NCBI GenBank assembly: GCA_902625125.1
Contig: CACOAB010000004.1
Coordinates: 1 to 64,000, forward strand
Direction of reading: 5' to 3'
Source: an uncultured Pelagibacteraceae bacterium
GTDB taxonomy: Bacteria; Pseudomonadota; Alphaproteobacteria; Pelagibacterales; Pelagibacteraceae
Length of the DNA: 64,000 nucleotides
Part shown: in pieces, positions 1 through 7,425 of the stretch
How the letters are laid out: every line of letters begins with the position of its first letter
Numbering within the stretch: the stretch's first letter is position 1
Position numbers and translations under genes: made by a program
The notes under the pieces: generated by a model
Told to the model about the DNA's origin: nothing
The model's input: the letters and a program-made list of their open reading frames with translations, nothing else
The model's database searches: none

Positions 1-629
1 GCACGAGCTTCATCAACTGTTAGAAGTCTTTTTCCAACAGATGTAGCAGATTTGATAGAGTTACCTCCAAATAAACATGCCATTACAACGTCGCCACTTA
101 CTAATGCAGCAGCACCCTCTTCAGGGTCCATAGCGATAATGTTCATTTTTTTTCTGTCAGCACCAACTATTTTCATACTTTCTGTGAAAACGTATTCAGC
201 CATAGTTCCTAGTGGAACTGCAACTTTCTTACCTTCAAGTTCAGAAGCATTAGCTTTAGTAATACCAGACTTGTTAGAAGTAACACATGTTGTTCCTCCC
301 ATTCCGTATTCCATTGCAACGTCTACCAAACTGATAGGTGCTTTAGCCTTAACGGCATTTATGTAAGGCATTAGACCTTGTGAGTAAGAGATATCAATAT
401 CTCCTGCTAACATAGCATCGGTCATTGCTACACCATTAGTGAAGTTTGTCCACTTAACTGGTACACCAAGTGCTTTCGAATATGCTTTTTTGTTCATGTC
501 CTCAAGATTTGGAGATGGCCATTCCAAAAAGTACGCAACTCTTACCTCTTTAGCAGCTGAATTAGCTACAGTAGCAGTTAGAGTGAACGCAAATAAAATC
601 CCAAGAACTGTGCTTATTATTTTTTTCAT
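1..629 (-). CDS. tauA: Taurine-type ABC transporter substrate-binding protein (3' end cut by window)
   Basis: Periplasmic binding protein of the TauA/SsuA (NMT1-like) family; it would hand taurine or a related sulfonate to an ABC importer. The ORF is not in the track because it runs off the window edge. Reading the minus strand from ATG at 629 gives a signal peptide (MKKIISTVLGILFAFTLTA, ending near ATVANSA), then KEVRVAYFLEWPSPNLEDM and the lobe segments GDIDISYSQG and GKKVAVPLGTMAEY. About 209 codons are present of an expected ~330. A GGGAG ribosome site precedes the ATG. It is divergent from tpa-ald, which supports taurine as substrate, although substrate assignment from sequence alone is an inference. 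Confidence 0.85.
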   Translation of the reverse strand, partial: MKKIISTVLGILFAFTLTATVANSAAKEVRVAYFLEWPSPNLEDMNKKAYSKALGVPVKWTNFTNGVAMTDAMLAGDIDISYSQGLMPYINAVKAKAPISLVDVAMEYGMGGTTCVTSNKSGITKANASELEGKKVAVPLGTMAEYVFTESMKIVGADRKKMNIIAMDPEEGAAALVSGDVVMACLFGGNSIKSATSVGKRLLTVDEAR

Positions 630-720
630 AGTTCTCCCATATGGTTTGTTTAATTTGAAGATTTAAAATGAAATTTGATAAGAAGTAAACAATAGATTAA
701 GTGTGCTTGACCATATTGAT

Positions 721-748
721 TTTACAACCAATGATTGTATGTTATATT
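721..748 (+). promoter_or_regulatory. Candidate sigma70 promoter for the tpa-ald operon
   Basis: TTTACA (-35), a 16-base spacer and TATATT (-10) lie in the 155-base divergent gap between tauA and tpa, leaving a leader of about 30 bases before the tpa ATG. A second possible pair, TTGTCA and TAAAAA, sits closer and would give an almost leaderless transcript. No operator was recognised. The match is only by consensus. Confidence 0.35.
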
Positions 749-784
749 TCTTGTCAAACTATAACAATAGTCTAAAAACAAATT

Positions 785-2128
785 ATGAGTTCATCAAATA
801 GAACAAACATACCTAATTCTTTAAATGAGCATTGGATGCCATTTACAGATAATAAAAATTTTAAAAAAAATCCAAGATTAATAACTGATGCTAAAGGGGT
901 TTATTTAACAAATCATCAAGGTAAAAAAATGATTGATGCAAGTTCAGGATTATTTTGCAATCCACTTGGACATGGACGTAAAGAAATCACTGAAGCTGTT
1001 TCAAAACAATTAGATAAATTAGATTATTGCCAACCATTTAATCAAGGTTATGGTGGTTCTTTTGAATTGGCTACAAGAATAGCTAAAAAAACTCCTGAGG
1101 GAATAAATAGAATATTTTATACAATTTGTGGATCTACCGCAGTTGAGACAGCAATAAAGATAGCAATCGCTTATCATAGAGCAAAAGGTGACTCAAAACG
1201 ATTTAGATTTGTTGGTCGTGAAAGAGGGTATCATGGAATGAATATTGGAGCGACTACTGTTGGTGGAATGATTAATAACGTCAAAACTTTTGCGAGTGTT
1301 TTAATGCCTGGTGTTCAACACATGAGACACACTCATTTACCTGAACATAAATTTGTTAAAGGTCAACCAGATACTGGCGTTGAGATGGCAGAAGATTTAG
1401 AGCGTATAGCTATGAATTTTGGAGGAGAAAATATTGCAGCCTGTATCGTTGAACCTATTGCGGGATCAACTGGAACATTAGTTCCTCCTAAAGGTTATTT
1501 AAAAAGAATAAGAGAAATTTGTGATAAACACGGTATTCTATTAATTTTTGATGAAGTTATAACTGGATGGGGAAGAACCGGATCAGCATTTGCATCTCAA
1601 GAGTTCGGTGTCACCCCTGATATGATTACAATGGCTAAAGCAACGACAAACGGTGTTATTCCAATGGGAGTAGTCGCGGTTAAAGAAGAAATGTATGATG
1701 CTGTATTAGACTCTTCAAAAAACCCAGAAGGTACTCCTGAATTATTTCATGGGTATACTTATTCAGGAATTCCTGCAGCTGTTGCAGCAGGGCTAGCTGT
1801 GCAAGATATTTTTGATAAAGAGGACATTTTTAATAGAGCAAAAGAGATGTCACCTTATTTTCAAGACGGATTACAATCTTTAAAAGATTTAAAAGAAGTT
1901 GTGAGTATTAGAGGTTACGGAATGATGGGTGGTGTTGAAATGAGAATGAAGGATAAGCCTGGAAAATCTGGTTTTCAAACTTTTAAACATTGTTACGATG
2001 CAGGGGTTAATTTCAAAAACACTGGAGATACATTAATCATAGCTCCACAGTTTATCTGTGAAAAAAAACACATTGACGAAATTATAGAAAAATTAAGAAC
2101 AGGTATATCAAACTATTCAAAGTCATAA
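785..2128 (+). CDS. tpa: Taurine--pyruvate aminotransferase-like class III aminotransferase
   Basis: PLP-dependent class III aminotransferase (447 aa, normal length) that would move the amino group of taurine to pyruvate, giving sulfoacetaldehyde and alanine. Visible family features are the cofactor-phosphate region CGSTAVETAIKIA, the GYHGMN segment, the acidic motif LIFDEVITGWGRTG, and the PLP lysine in MAKATTNG near residue 285. The family also contains omega-amino-acid and beta-alanine:pyruvate aminotransferases. The taurine call rests on the divergent TauA gene and on the directly adjoining alanine dehydrogenase, which would regenerate pyruvate. The stop codon touches the ald start, so the genes are surely cotranscribed. 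No strong Shine-Dalgarno precedes the ATG. Confidence 0.82.
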   Translation: MSSSNRTNIPNSLNEHWMPFTDNKNFKKNPRLITDAKGVYLTNHQGKKMIDASSGLFCNPLGHGRKEITEAVSKQLDKLDYCQPFNQGYGGSFELATRIAKKTPEGINRIFYTICGSTAVETAIKIAIAYHRAKGDSKRFRFVGRERGYHGMNIGATTVGGMINNVKTFASVLMPGVQHMRHTHLPEHKFVKGQPDTGVEMAEDLERIAMNFGGENIAACIVEPIAGSTGTLVPPKGYLKRIREICDKHGILLIFDEVITGWGRTGSAFASQEFGVTPDMITMAKATTNGVIPMGVVAVKEEMYDAVLDSSKNPEGTPELFHGYTYSGIPAAVAAGLAVQDIFDKEDIFNRAKEMSPYFQDGLQSLKDLKEVVSIRGYGMMGGVEMRMKDKPGKSGFQTFKHCYDAGVNFKNTGDTLIIAPQFICEKKHIDEIIEKLRTGISNYSKS

Positions 2129-3247
2129 ATGATTATCGGAGTTCCAAAGGAGATTAAGCTTCAAGAGCACAGAATCGGACTGACACCAGAAAGCGTCAAA
2201 GCTCTTACAGATAGAAACCACGAAGTATTAGTTGAAAATAACGGAGGATTCGAAGCTGGATTCACTAATGATGATTATTTAAATGCTGGTGCAAAAATTA
2301 TTAAAACTCCAGAGGAAATTTTCAAAAAAGCAGAACTAATAGTAAAAGTTAAAGAGCCTCAAATGAAAGAGGTTAAAATGATAAGAGAAGGTCAAATTAT
2401 ATACACATACCTTCACTTAGCGGCTGCTAAAGAATTAACCCTAGGTTTGATGAAAACAAAATCAATTTGTATAGCTTATGAAACAGTTACAGATGATAGC
2501 GGTCGTTTACCATTATTAGCCCCTATGAGTGCAGTGGCAGGAAGGATGTCCGTTCAAGCCGGCGCACATGCTTTAGAAAAAAATCAAAAAGGCAGAGGTT
2601 TATTAATAGGCGGTGCACCCGGGGTGGATCCAGCTAATGTTGTTATTTTAGGAGGTGGTGTTGTTGGAGAAAATGCTGCAATAATCGCCACAGGCATGAG
2701 AGGAAATGTTTATATAGTCGACAAATCAAAAAAAAGATTAGAGGAACTTCATAAACAATTTGGAGATAAAATTATTCCAACAGAGAGTGACAAAACTGAT
2801 TTAAAAAAATTGATCTCTGAATGCGATTTATTAGTAGGAGGGGTGTTAATTCCTGGAGCAGAAGCACCTAAATTAGTAACGAAAGAAATGATCAAAACTA
2901 TGAAAAGAGGTTCGGTAATTGTCGATGTCGCGATTGATCAAGGAGGGTGTGTAGAAACAAGCAAACCAACTACTCACGCAAACCCAACATTCCTAGTGGA
3001 TGATGTTGTTCATTACTGTGTAGCTAATATGCCCGGCGGCGTGCCAAGAACATCCACCATGGCTCTTAATAAAGCTACATTACCACTTTTATTAAAATTA
3101 GCTGATCAAGGTTACAAAAAAACTCTTTCAGAAAATAAAAATTATTTGGCAGGTCTAAATGTTTATAGAGGAAACATTACTTTTAAAGGCGTATCAGACG
3201 CATTCGATTTAAAATATACGCCAGCAGCTGACTTATTAAAAAACTAA
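2129..3247 (+). CDS. ald: Alanine dehydrogenase
   Basis: NAD-dependent alanine dehydrogenase (372 aa, full length) that would oxidise L-alanine to pyruvate and ammonium in the cytoplasm. The N-terminus MIIGVPKEIKLQEHRIGLTP carries the substrate-binding Arg and Lys region of the AlaDH/PNT family. The nucleotide-binding fold is seen as VVILGGGVVGENAA near residue 170, and VDVAIDQGGC follows near 270. It starts on the base after the tpa stop. Together they make a cycle that releases taurine nitrogen as ammonium while recycling pyruvate as acceptor. The identification is secure; the link to taurine is from context. Confidence 0.95.
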   Translation: MIIGVPKEIKLQEHRIGLTPESVKALTDRNHEVLVENNGGFEAGFTNDDYLNAGAKIIKTPEEIFKKAELIVKVKEPQMKEVKMIREGQIIYTYLHLAAAKELTLGLMKTKSICIAYETVTDDSGRLPLLAPMSAVAGRMSVQAGAHALEKNQKGRGLLIGGAPGVDPANVVILGGGVVGENAAIIATGMRGNVYIVDKSKKRLEELHKQFGDKIIPTESDKTDLKKLISECDLLVGGVLIPGAEAPKLVTKEMIKTMKRGSVIVDVAIDQGGCVETSKPTTHANPTFLVDDVVHYCVANMPGGVPRTSTMALNKATLPLLLKLADQGYKKTLSENKNYLAGLNVYRGNITFKGVSDAFDLKYTPAADLLKN

Positions 3248-3248
3248 A

Positions 3249-5681
3249 ATGCAAGCACTTCCACATGAAGCTAAAGTGGTTGTTATTGGTGGTGGTATCG
3301 CAGGCTGTTCTGCTGCTTATCACTTAGCTGATAATGGGTGGGATACAGTGCTAATTGAAAGAGATGTATTAACATCAGGAACTACATGGCATGCTGCGGG
3401 GATGGTTACTCAATTAGGAACAACTCCACAAATTACTAAAATAAGAAAAAATTCTGTTAAATTTTATAATAATCTAAAAGACATTACTGGTCTTGATACA
3501 AGCTTTAAACAAACAGGCACAATAAACATTGCAACAACAAAATCAAGACATCAAGAATTTATGAGACAAAAAACAATGTCTAAGTTATTTAATTTAGATA
3601 TTGAAATTATAGATAAAAAAAAATTTAAAGATCTTTATCCCATAGCAACAAATGCAGATATGTATAGTGGATTGTACATACCAAAAGACGGTCAAGCAGA
3701 TCCTGAAATTTTAACAAAAACTATTTCAATCGCAGCTAAAAAAAAAGGAGTAAAGATTATTGAAAAATGTAAATTAGAAAAAATTCTTAAGAGAGGAAAT
3801 CAGATTAGAGGAGTTAAGACTAACCTTGGAACTATTAATTGTGAGTATATAGTTTTATGTGCTGGAATGTGGTCTAGGCAAATTGGAGAGGCTGCTGGAG
3901 TTAGTATACCTCTTTACCCGAATGAACATTTTTACATGATTACAGAAGATTTTAAAAATTTACCAAAAAATCTTCCAACTTTTAGAGATCCAGATACTTA
4001 CTTATATGCAAGAGAATATAATGGAAAAATGATGCTTGGCATTTTTGAACCTAATGCCAAAAACGCTTTTAAAAAAACGGGCAAAGTGCCAAATAATTTT
4101 TCTTTTGGTGAGTTTAAAGTTAATAAAAAATATACTGAAATGCTTCATCAATTGGCTGCAAAAAGAATTCCAAAAGTTAAAAACCTTAAAATTGAGAAGT
4201 ATTTTTCAGGTCCAGAGTCATTCACACCAGATAGCAATTTCCTTCTTGGTGAAACAGAGGAGATTAAAAATTTTTATGTTTGTTGTGGATTTAACAGTAT
4301 TGGAATTGGATCATCCGGAGGAGCAGGTAAAGCAGTTGCAGAATGGATGATTAAAGGACATACAGATCAAGATTTGTTTAGCCTTGACGTGAAAAGGTTT
4401 GAAAAATTTAATTCATCTTTAAAGTTTATTAAAGAGAGAACCACAGAAACACTTGGAAATCTTTTTAAAATGCATTGGCCCTATAAACAATTAGAAACTT
4501 CAAGAAATATAAAACTTTTGCCTTATCATAAAGAGTTAAAAAAATTAGGTGCTTGTTTTGGACAAATGGCAGGTTACGAAAGACCAATGTGGTTTTCAAA
4601 AAATAAAAAACCAATTTATAAATACAGTTACGGAGTTCAAAACTGGTATAAATCAGCGAAGAGAGAGTGCAATAACACAAGAAATAATTTAGGTTTTTTT
4701 GATCTAACACCTTTTGTAAAATTTGATTTAAGTGGTCAACATGCACATGATCAACTTCAGTATCTTTGTGCGAACAATATTAAAAATACTGAAGGAAGAA
4801 CTACCTACACACAAATGCTAAATCCATCAGGTGGAATAGAGGCTGATATAACAGTGAGTTGTTTAAAAAAAAACTATTTCAGAATTATTTGTCCTGCGTT
4901 GGCTAGAAGTCATAACAAATCTCATATTCTAAAAAATTTAAAAAAAAAAGTAAAGTTTGAAGATGTTACTGAAAAATATTCGTGTGTAGGGTTGTTTGGA
5001 CCAAATAGTAGAAAATTTTTAACAGAATTATTTGGAAATTATTTTTCTAATGAGAATTTTCCTTTTTCAAGAGGAATGTATATAAAAACCTCAAATATTA
5101 AAGTTTGGTTTCAAAGATTATCTTTTATAGGTGAACTAGGTTGGGAAATTTATATTCCAATTAAAAAAACTAATATTATTTTTGAAAAAATAAAAAAATT
5201 AGGAAAAAAATATAAGCTTACTTATTCAGGAATGCATGCATTAGACATTCTTCGATTAGAAAAAAAATTCTTACATTGGGGTCATGATATTACTTCAGAA
5301 AATAATCCATTCGAGTCAGGATTATCATTTGCAGTAAATTTTAAAAAAAAAGAGAAATTTATTGGAAGAGAAATGTTGGAAAAAATAAAAGAGAAACCTT
5401 TAACTAAAAGATTAGAACTTTTTTCTCTCAAAAATAGTTTTAAACCAGGAGAACCTTTATTGCTTCATGATGAACCCATATTTAAAGATAAAGAAATTGT
5501 TGGATATACTACAAGCTCAAACTTTTCTTTCTGTTATAATAAGAATATTTGCCTAGCGTATGTTAAAAGTGCAATAAAGGACAACGACAATATTTTTATT
5601 GAGGTAGAAGGCACTAAATATCCTCTAAATTTAGAAAAAAATCCATTACACGACCCATCAACTAGATTAATGAGAAGTTAA
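3249..5681 (+). CDS. Dimethylglycine/sarcosine dehydrogenase-like FAD oxidoreductase with GcvT domain
   Basis: A two-part enzyme of 810 aa. Residues 1 to about 370 form a DAO-type FAD oxidoreductase: VVVIGGGIAGCSAAYHLAD is the dinucleotide motif, and GTTWHAAGM matches the segment that carries the flavin-linked histidine in dimethylglycine and sarcosine dehydrogenases. Residues from about 420 to the end resemble the aminomethyltransferase (GcvT) domain that passes the released one-carbon unit to tetrahydrofolate. It would N-demethylate a methylated glycine-like compound. It follows ald by one base, so it sits in the taurine operon, where its substrate is unknown. Its codons are more A-rich towards the 3' end. 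The family call is secure, the substrate is not. Confidence 0.85.
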   Translation: MQALPHEAKVVVIGGGIAGCSAAYHLADNGWDTVLIERDVLTSGTTWHAAGMVTQLGTTPQITKIRKNSVKFYNNLKDITGLDTSFKQTGTINIATTKSRHQEFMRQKTMSKLFNLDIEIIDKKKFKDLYPIATNADMYSGLYIPKDGQADPEILTKTISIAAKKKGVKIIEKCKLEKILKRGNQIRGVKTNLGTINCEYIVLCAGMWSRQIGEAAGVSIPLYPNEHFYMITEDFKNLPKNLPTFRDPDTYLYAREYNGKMMLGIFEPNAKNAFKKTGKVPNNFSFGEFKVNKKYTEMLHQLAAKRIPKVKNLKIEKYFSGPESFTPDSNFLLGETEEIKNFYVCCGFNSIGIGSSGGAGKAVAEWMIKGHTDQDLFSLDVKRFEKFNSSLKFIKERTTETLGNLFKMHWPYKQLETSRNIKLLPYHKELKKLGACFGQMAGYERPMWFSKNKKPIYKYSYGVQNWYKSAKRECNNTRNNLGFFDLTPFVKFDLSGQHAHDQLQYLCANNIKNTEGRTTYTQMLNPSGGIEADITVSCLKKNYFRIICPALARSHNKSHILKNLKKKVKFEDVTEKYSCVGLFGPNSRKFLTELFGNYFSNENFPFSRGMYIKTSNIKVWFQRLSFIGELGWEIYIPIKKTNIIFEKIKKLGKKYKLTYSGMHALDILRLEKKFLHWGHDITSENNPFESGLSFAVNFKKKEKFIGREMLEKIKEKPLTKRLELFSLKNSFKPGEPLLLHDEPIFKDKEIVGYTTSSNFSFCYNKNICLAYVKSAIKDNDNIFIEVEGTKYPLNLEKNPLHDPSTRLMRS

Positions 5682-5767
5682 CTCATTTTGGGTCAAGTCT
5701 TTTTTTGAAACCCATTTTGCCCTTCTCTTATGTTTTAAATTTTAACGCATTCTGATTAGATATTGTC

Positions 5768-5953
5768 ATGAGTACACAATTCAATCTCGATAATGATCGT
5801 GCAAACTTTTCACACTCAGAAGGAAGAGTAAAAGTTACAGACTTACTATCAAGATTAAATGAAGAAAAGAAGATTGAGAAAAAGAGAAATCTAGCATTAG
5901 GTGTTGCCGCTGTATCAGCAGTCACTGTTTTTGGTATAATTCTAACCATTTAA
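5768..5953 (+). CDS. Small membrane protein of unknown function
   Basis: A 61-aa ORF I do not recognise. The first 40 residues are polar (MSTQFNLDNDRANFSHSEGR, then a basic EEKKIEKKR stretch), followed by one hydrophobic segment LALGVAAVSAVTVFGIILTI that reaches the C-terminus. That layout suggests a tail-anchored, single-pass inner-membrane peptide with the charged part in the cytoplasm. A 73-aa ORF lies on the opposite strand over the same bases; the plus frame is preferred because it has a clean soluble-plus-membrane pattern. It stands alone between the taurine operon and tRNA-Met. Confidence 0.55.
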   Translation: MSTQFNLDNDRANFSHSEGRVKVTDLLSRLNEEKKIEKKRNLALGVAAVSAVTVFGIILTI

Positions 5954-5979
5954 ATAACCATTATCAGCAATTTGTAACG

Positions 5980-6003
5980 TTAACTAATTAATGATTTAGT
6001 TAA
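5980..6003. repeat. 8-bp palindrome arms upstream of tRNA-Met
   Basis: TTAACTAA and its exact reverse complement TTAGTTAA are separated by eight bases. The element sits 26 bases before tRNA-Met. It could be the end of the upstream transcript (no T-run follows), an operator, or chance in AT-rich DNA. Confidence 0.35.
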
Positions 6004-6029
6004 TCAAATATATTATAAATTTCGCAATT

Positions 6030-6106
6030 GGCGAGGTAGCTCAGTTGGTTAGAGCACAGGACTCATAAGCCTGGGGTCGGCGGTTCGAATCCGCCCCTCG
6101 CTACCA
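6030..6106 (+). tRNA. tRNA-Met (CAT), elongator type
   Basis: The cloverleaf reads GGCGAGG acceptor, TA, D-arm GCTC/GAGC, anticodon loop CTCATAA, T-loop GTTCGAATC and an encoded CCA. The anticodon stem lacks the three G-C pairs of the initiator (GGG/CCC), so it is called elongator Met. It could be a tRNA-Ile2 whose C34 is changed to lysidine, but the body resembles elongator Met of other bacteria. Two weak pairs are seen: G1-T72 and an A31/G39 mismatch at the bottom of the anticodon stem. Confidence 0.9.
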
Positions 6107-6110
6107 AATA

Positions 6111-6641
6111 TCAAAGATATTTAATTTTTTTTCTAAACTCTCTTAAGGTCATTAATTTTTTATCTTTTTTTGAGACTTTAATTTTCTTTGATAAATTTAA
6201 CTTTAATTCAGGATCTTTATAAATGATGCCATTCTCATATTTTGGGGCATAATAATTGTCTAATTTATAATAAATTATATTTTCTTTATCTAAACTCAAG
6301 TACGCATGAGCGAAACCAGATGGTATAAAAAGACCTAAAGCATTATTCCTAGACAGAATTATTTTAAAAACTTTACCAAAAGTTTTAGATTTTTTTCTTA
6401 AATCTATAACAATATCAAGAATTCTACCTTTTAATACGTTTACAAATTTTGATTGTTTATTTCTAGTTTGAAAGTGAAATCCTCTAAATATATTTTGCTT
6501 AGAACTAGTACAGTACTCAAAAATAAATTTTTTCTTTAGAATTTTGTTATTGAAGGTTTCTCTTAAAACGCCCCTGTTATCATAATTATTTTTTTGTTTT
6601 ACTATTAGCAAATCTTTAAATTTTGTTTTTTTAACAATCAT
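6111..6641 (-). CDS. rfbC: dTDP-4-dehydrorhamnose 3,5-epimerase-like protein
   Basis: A cupin epimerase (176 aa) of the RmlC type, which converts dTDP-4-keto-6-deoxyglucose to the rhamno form for surface polysaccharide. Visible signs are RGVLRETFN near residue 24, the FRGFHFQT metal-free cupin motif with the catalytic His near residue 57, DLRKKSKTFGK and FIPSGFAHAYLSL. It starts with a 4-base ATGA overlap with the upstream rfbD-like gene, so both are in one transcript. The closeness of the stop to tRNA-Met is typical of the tight packing. The exact sugar made is not certain because the set of rfb genes here is incomplete. Confidence 0.8.
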   Translation of the reverse strand: MIVKKTKFKDLLIVKQKNNYDNRGVLRETFNNKILKKKFIFEYCTSSKQNIFRGFHFQTRNKQSKFVNVLKGRILDIVIDLRKKSKTFGKVFKIILSRNNALGLFIPSGFAHAYLSLDKENIIYYKLDNYYAPKYENGIIYKDPELKLNLSKKIKVSKKDKKLMTLREFRKKIKYL

Positions 6642-7330
6642 AGTCGTATCATTTTCTTTAATTTCTTTAAATTCATATCAATTCTTTTCGGAAATTCACC
6701 TTTTGAAAATTTTTTTTTTATGTTTTTATTATCTTTTTTTGCAAATTTATAAATTGATTGACTGGGCCCACCCACATTAACAACGCCTTTTTTATTAAGA
6801 ATTTTTGGTATTATTTTTGCCACGTCTTCTTGATAAATAAAATTCGATTTTACATTTGCATATGCTTTTTTATGTATGAATGGTTTTTCGGTCATACATA
6901 ATCTTATAACCAATGAATGTTTATACATTTGTACGGCACATTCTCCACCTAATTTAGACCATGCATAGTTATTCCATGGTTTTAGTGCATCTTCCTCTTT
7001 ATAATTACCTTTTGTACCTGGGTACACATAACTCGTGGACAAATAAATCATTTTAATTTTACGTTTAGAAGCTTCTTTCACTAAATTACAAGTACCAATG
7101 ATATTAAGATCGATACTTTTATCTATATTTTTATTGTGAGCACTCATTGGTCTAGATAATCCAGCTAAATGTAAAATATGAGTTGGTTTATATTTTTTTA
7201 AATTTTTAGAAATAGAAATAGTTGATAAAATATTTAATTGCTTTTTATTTGTAAAAATAAATCTATTATTAGATTTTTTGAGAATTCTACCAAACCTCCC
7301 GTCAGATCCTGTAATAAGAATTTTTTGCAT
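6638..7330 (-). CDS. Short RmlD-like NAD(P)-dependent sugar reductase/epimerase
   Basis: An extended short-chain dehydrogenase of 230 aa, shorter than typical RmlD (about 290). It begins MQKILITGSDGRFGRI, a variant of the GxxGxxG nucleotide motif, and carries STSYVYPG and the catalytic pair in NNYAWSKLGGE (YxxxK). It would reduce a nucleotide 4-keto sugar at the end of the dTDP-rhamnose-like route. The track starts at a TTG at 7333; the ATG at 7330 is preferred and overlaps the TGA of the rfbA relic by one base, so translation is probably coupled. The C-terminal substrate region is abbreviated, so the exact reaction is unsure. Confidence 0.7.
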   Translation of the reverse strand: MQKILITGSDGRFGRILKKSNNRFIFTNKKQLNILSTISISKNLKKYKPTHILHLAGLSRPMSAHNKNIDKSIDLNIIGTCNLVKEASKRKIKMIYLSTSYVYPGTKGNYKEEDALKPWNNYAWSKLGGECAVQMYKHSLVIRLCMTEKPFIHKKAYANVKSNFIYQEDVAKIIPKILNKKGVVNVGGPSQSIYKFAKKDNKNIKKKFSKGEFPKRIDMNLKKLKKMIRL

Positions 7331-7425
7331 CAAACGATCAGAAACTTTAAATGATCTTTATTTATCCTTATATTTTTATAAGTTATTTCATCCAAACAAC
7401 CAATATTGTAACTCTTTTTAATCAT
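7330..7425 (-). pseudogene. 31-codon C-terminal relic of glucose-1-phosphate thymidylyltransferase (rfbA)
   Basis: This short ORF is too small for the track. It starts on an ATG that overlaps the rfbB stop (ATGA) and ends on a TGA that overlaps the next ATG. It reads MIKKSYNIGCLDEITYKN, then IRINKDHLKFLIV. From memory, RfbA proteins end with a stretch of the form GLKVSCPEEIAFRKGFI, then a xxEQxxxLA segment. The relic aligns to this without gaps (C, E, I, K/R, I, L shared, with many conservative changes). The first ~250 codons of rfbA are absent. Either it is a deletion scar kept in frame by coupling, or a retained micropeptide. The alignment was made by eye. Confidence 0.6.

Noticed and set aside
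52-666. Two plus-strand ORFs (52..366 and 439..666)
   Set aside because: They lie opposite the clear TauA-like gene on the minus strand, which has a signal peptide and ribosome site; they are shadows.
5682-5767. Rho-independent terminator after the FAD/GcvT gene
   Set aside because: TGGGT and ACCCA can pair, but the stem is interrupted and the T-run lies inside the loop instead of after the stem.
5728-5949. Minus-strand 73-aa ORF opposite the 61-aa membrane peptide
   Set aside because: Its Phe/Ser-rich composition looks like the antisense of the Lys/Glu-rich plus frame; no membrane or domain pattern.
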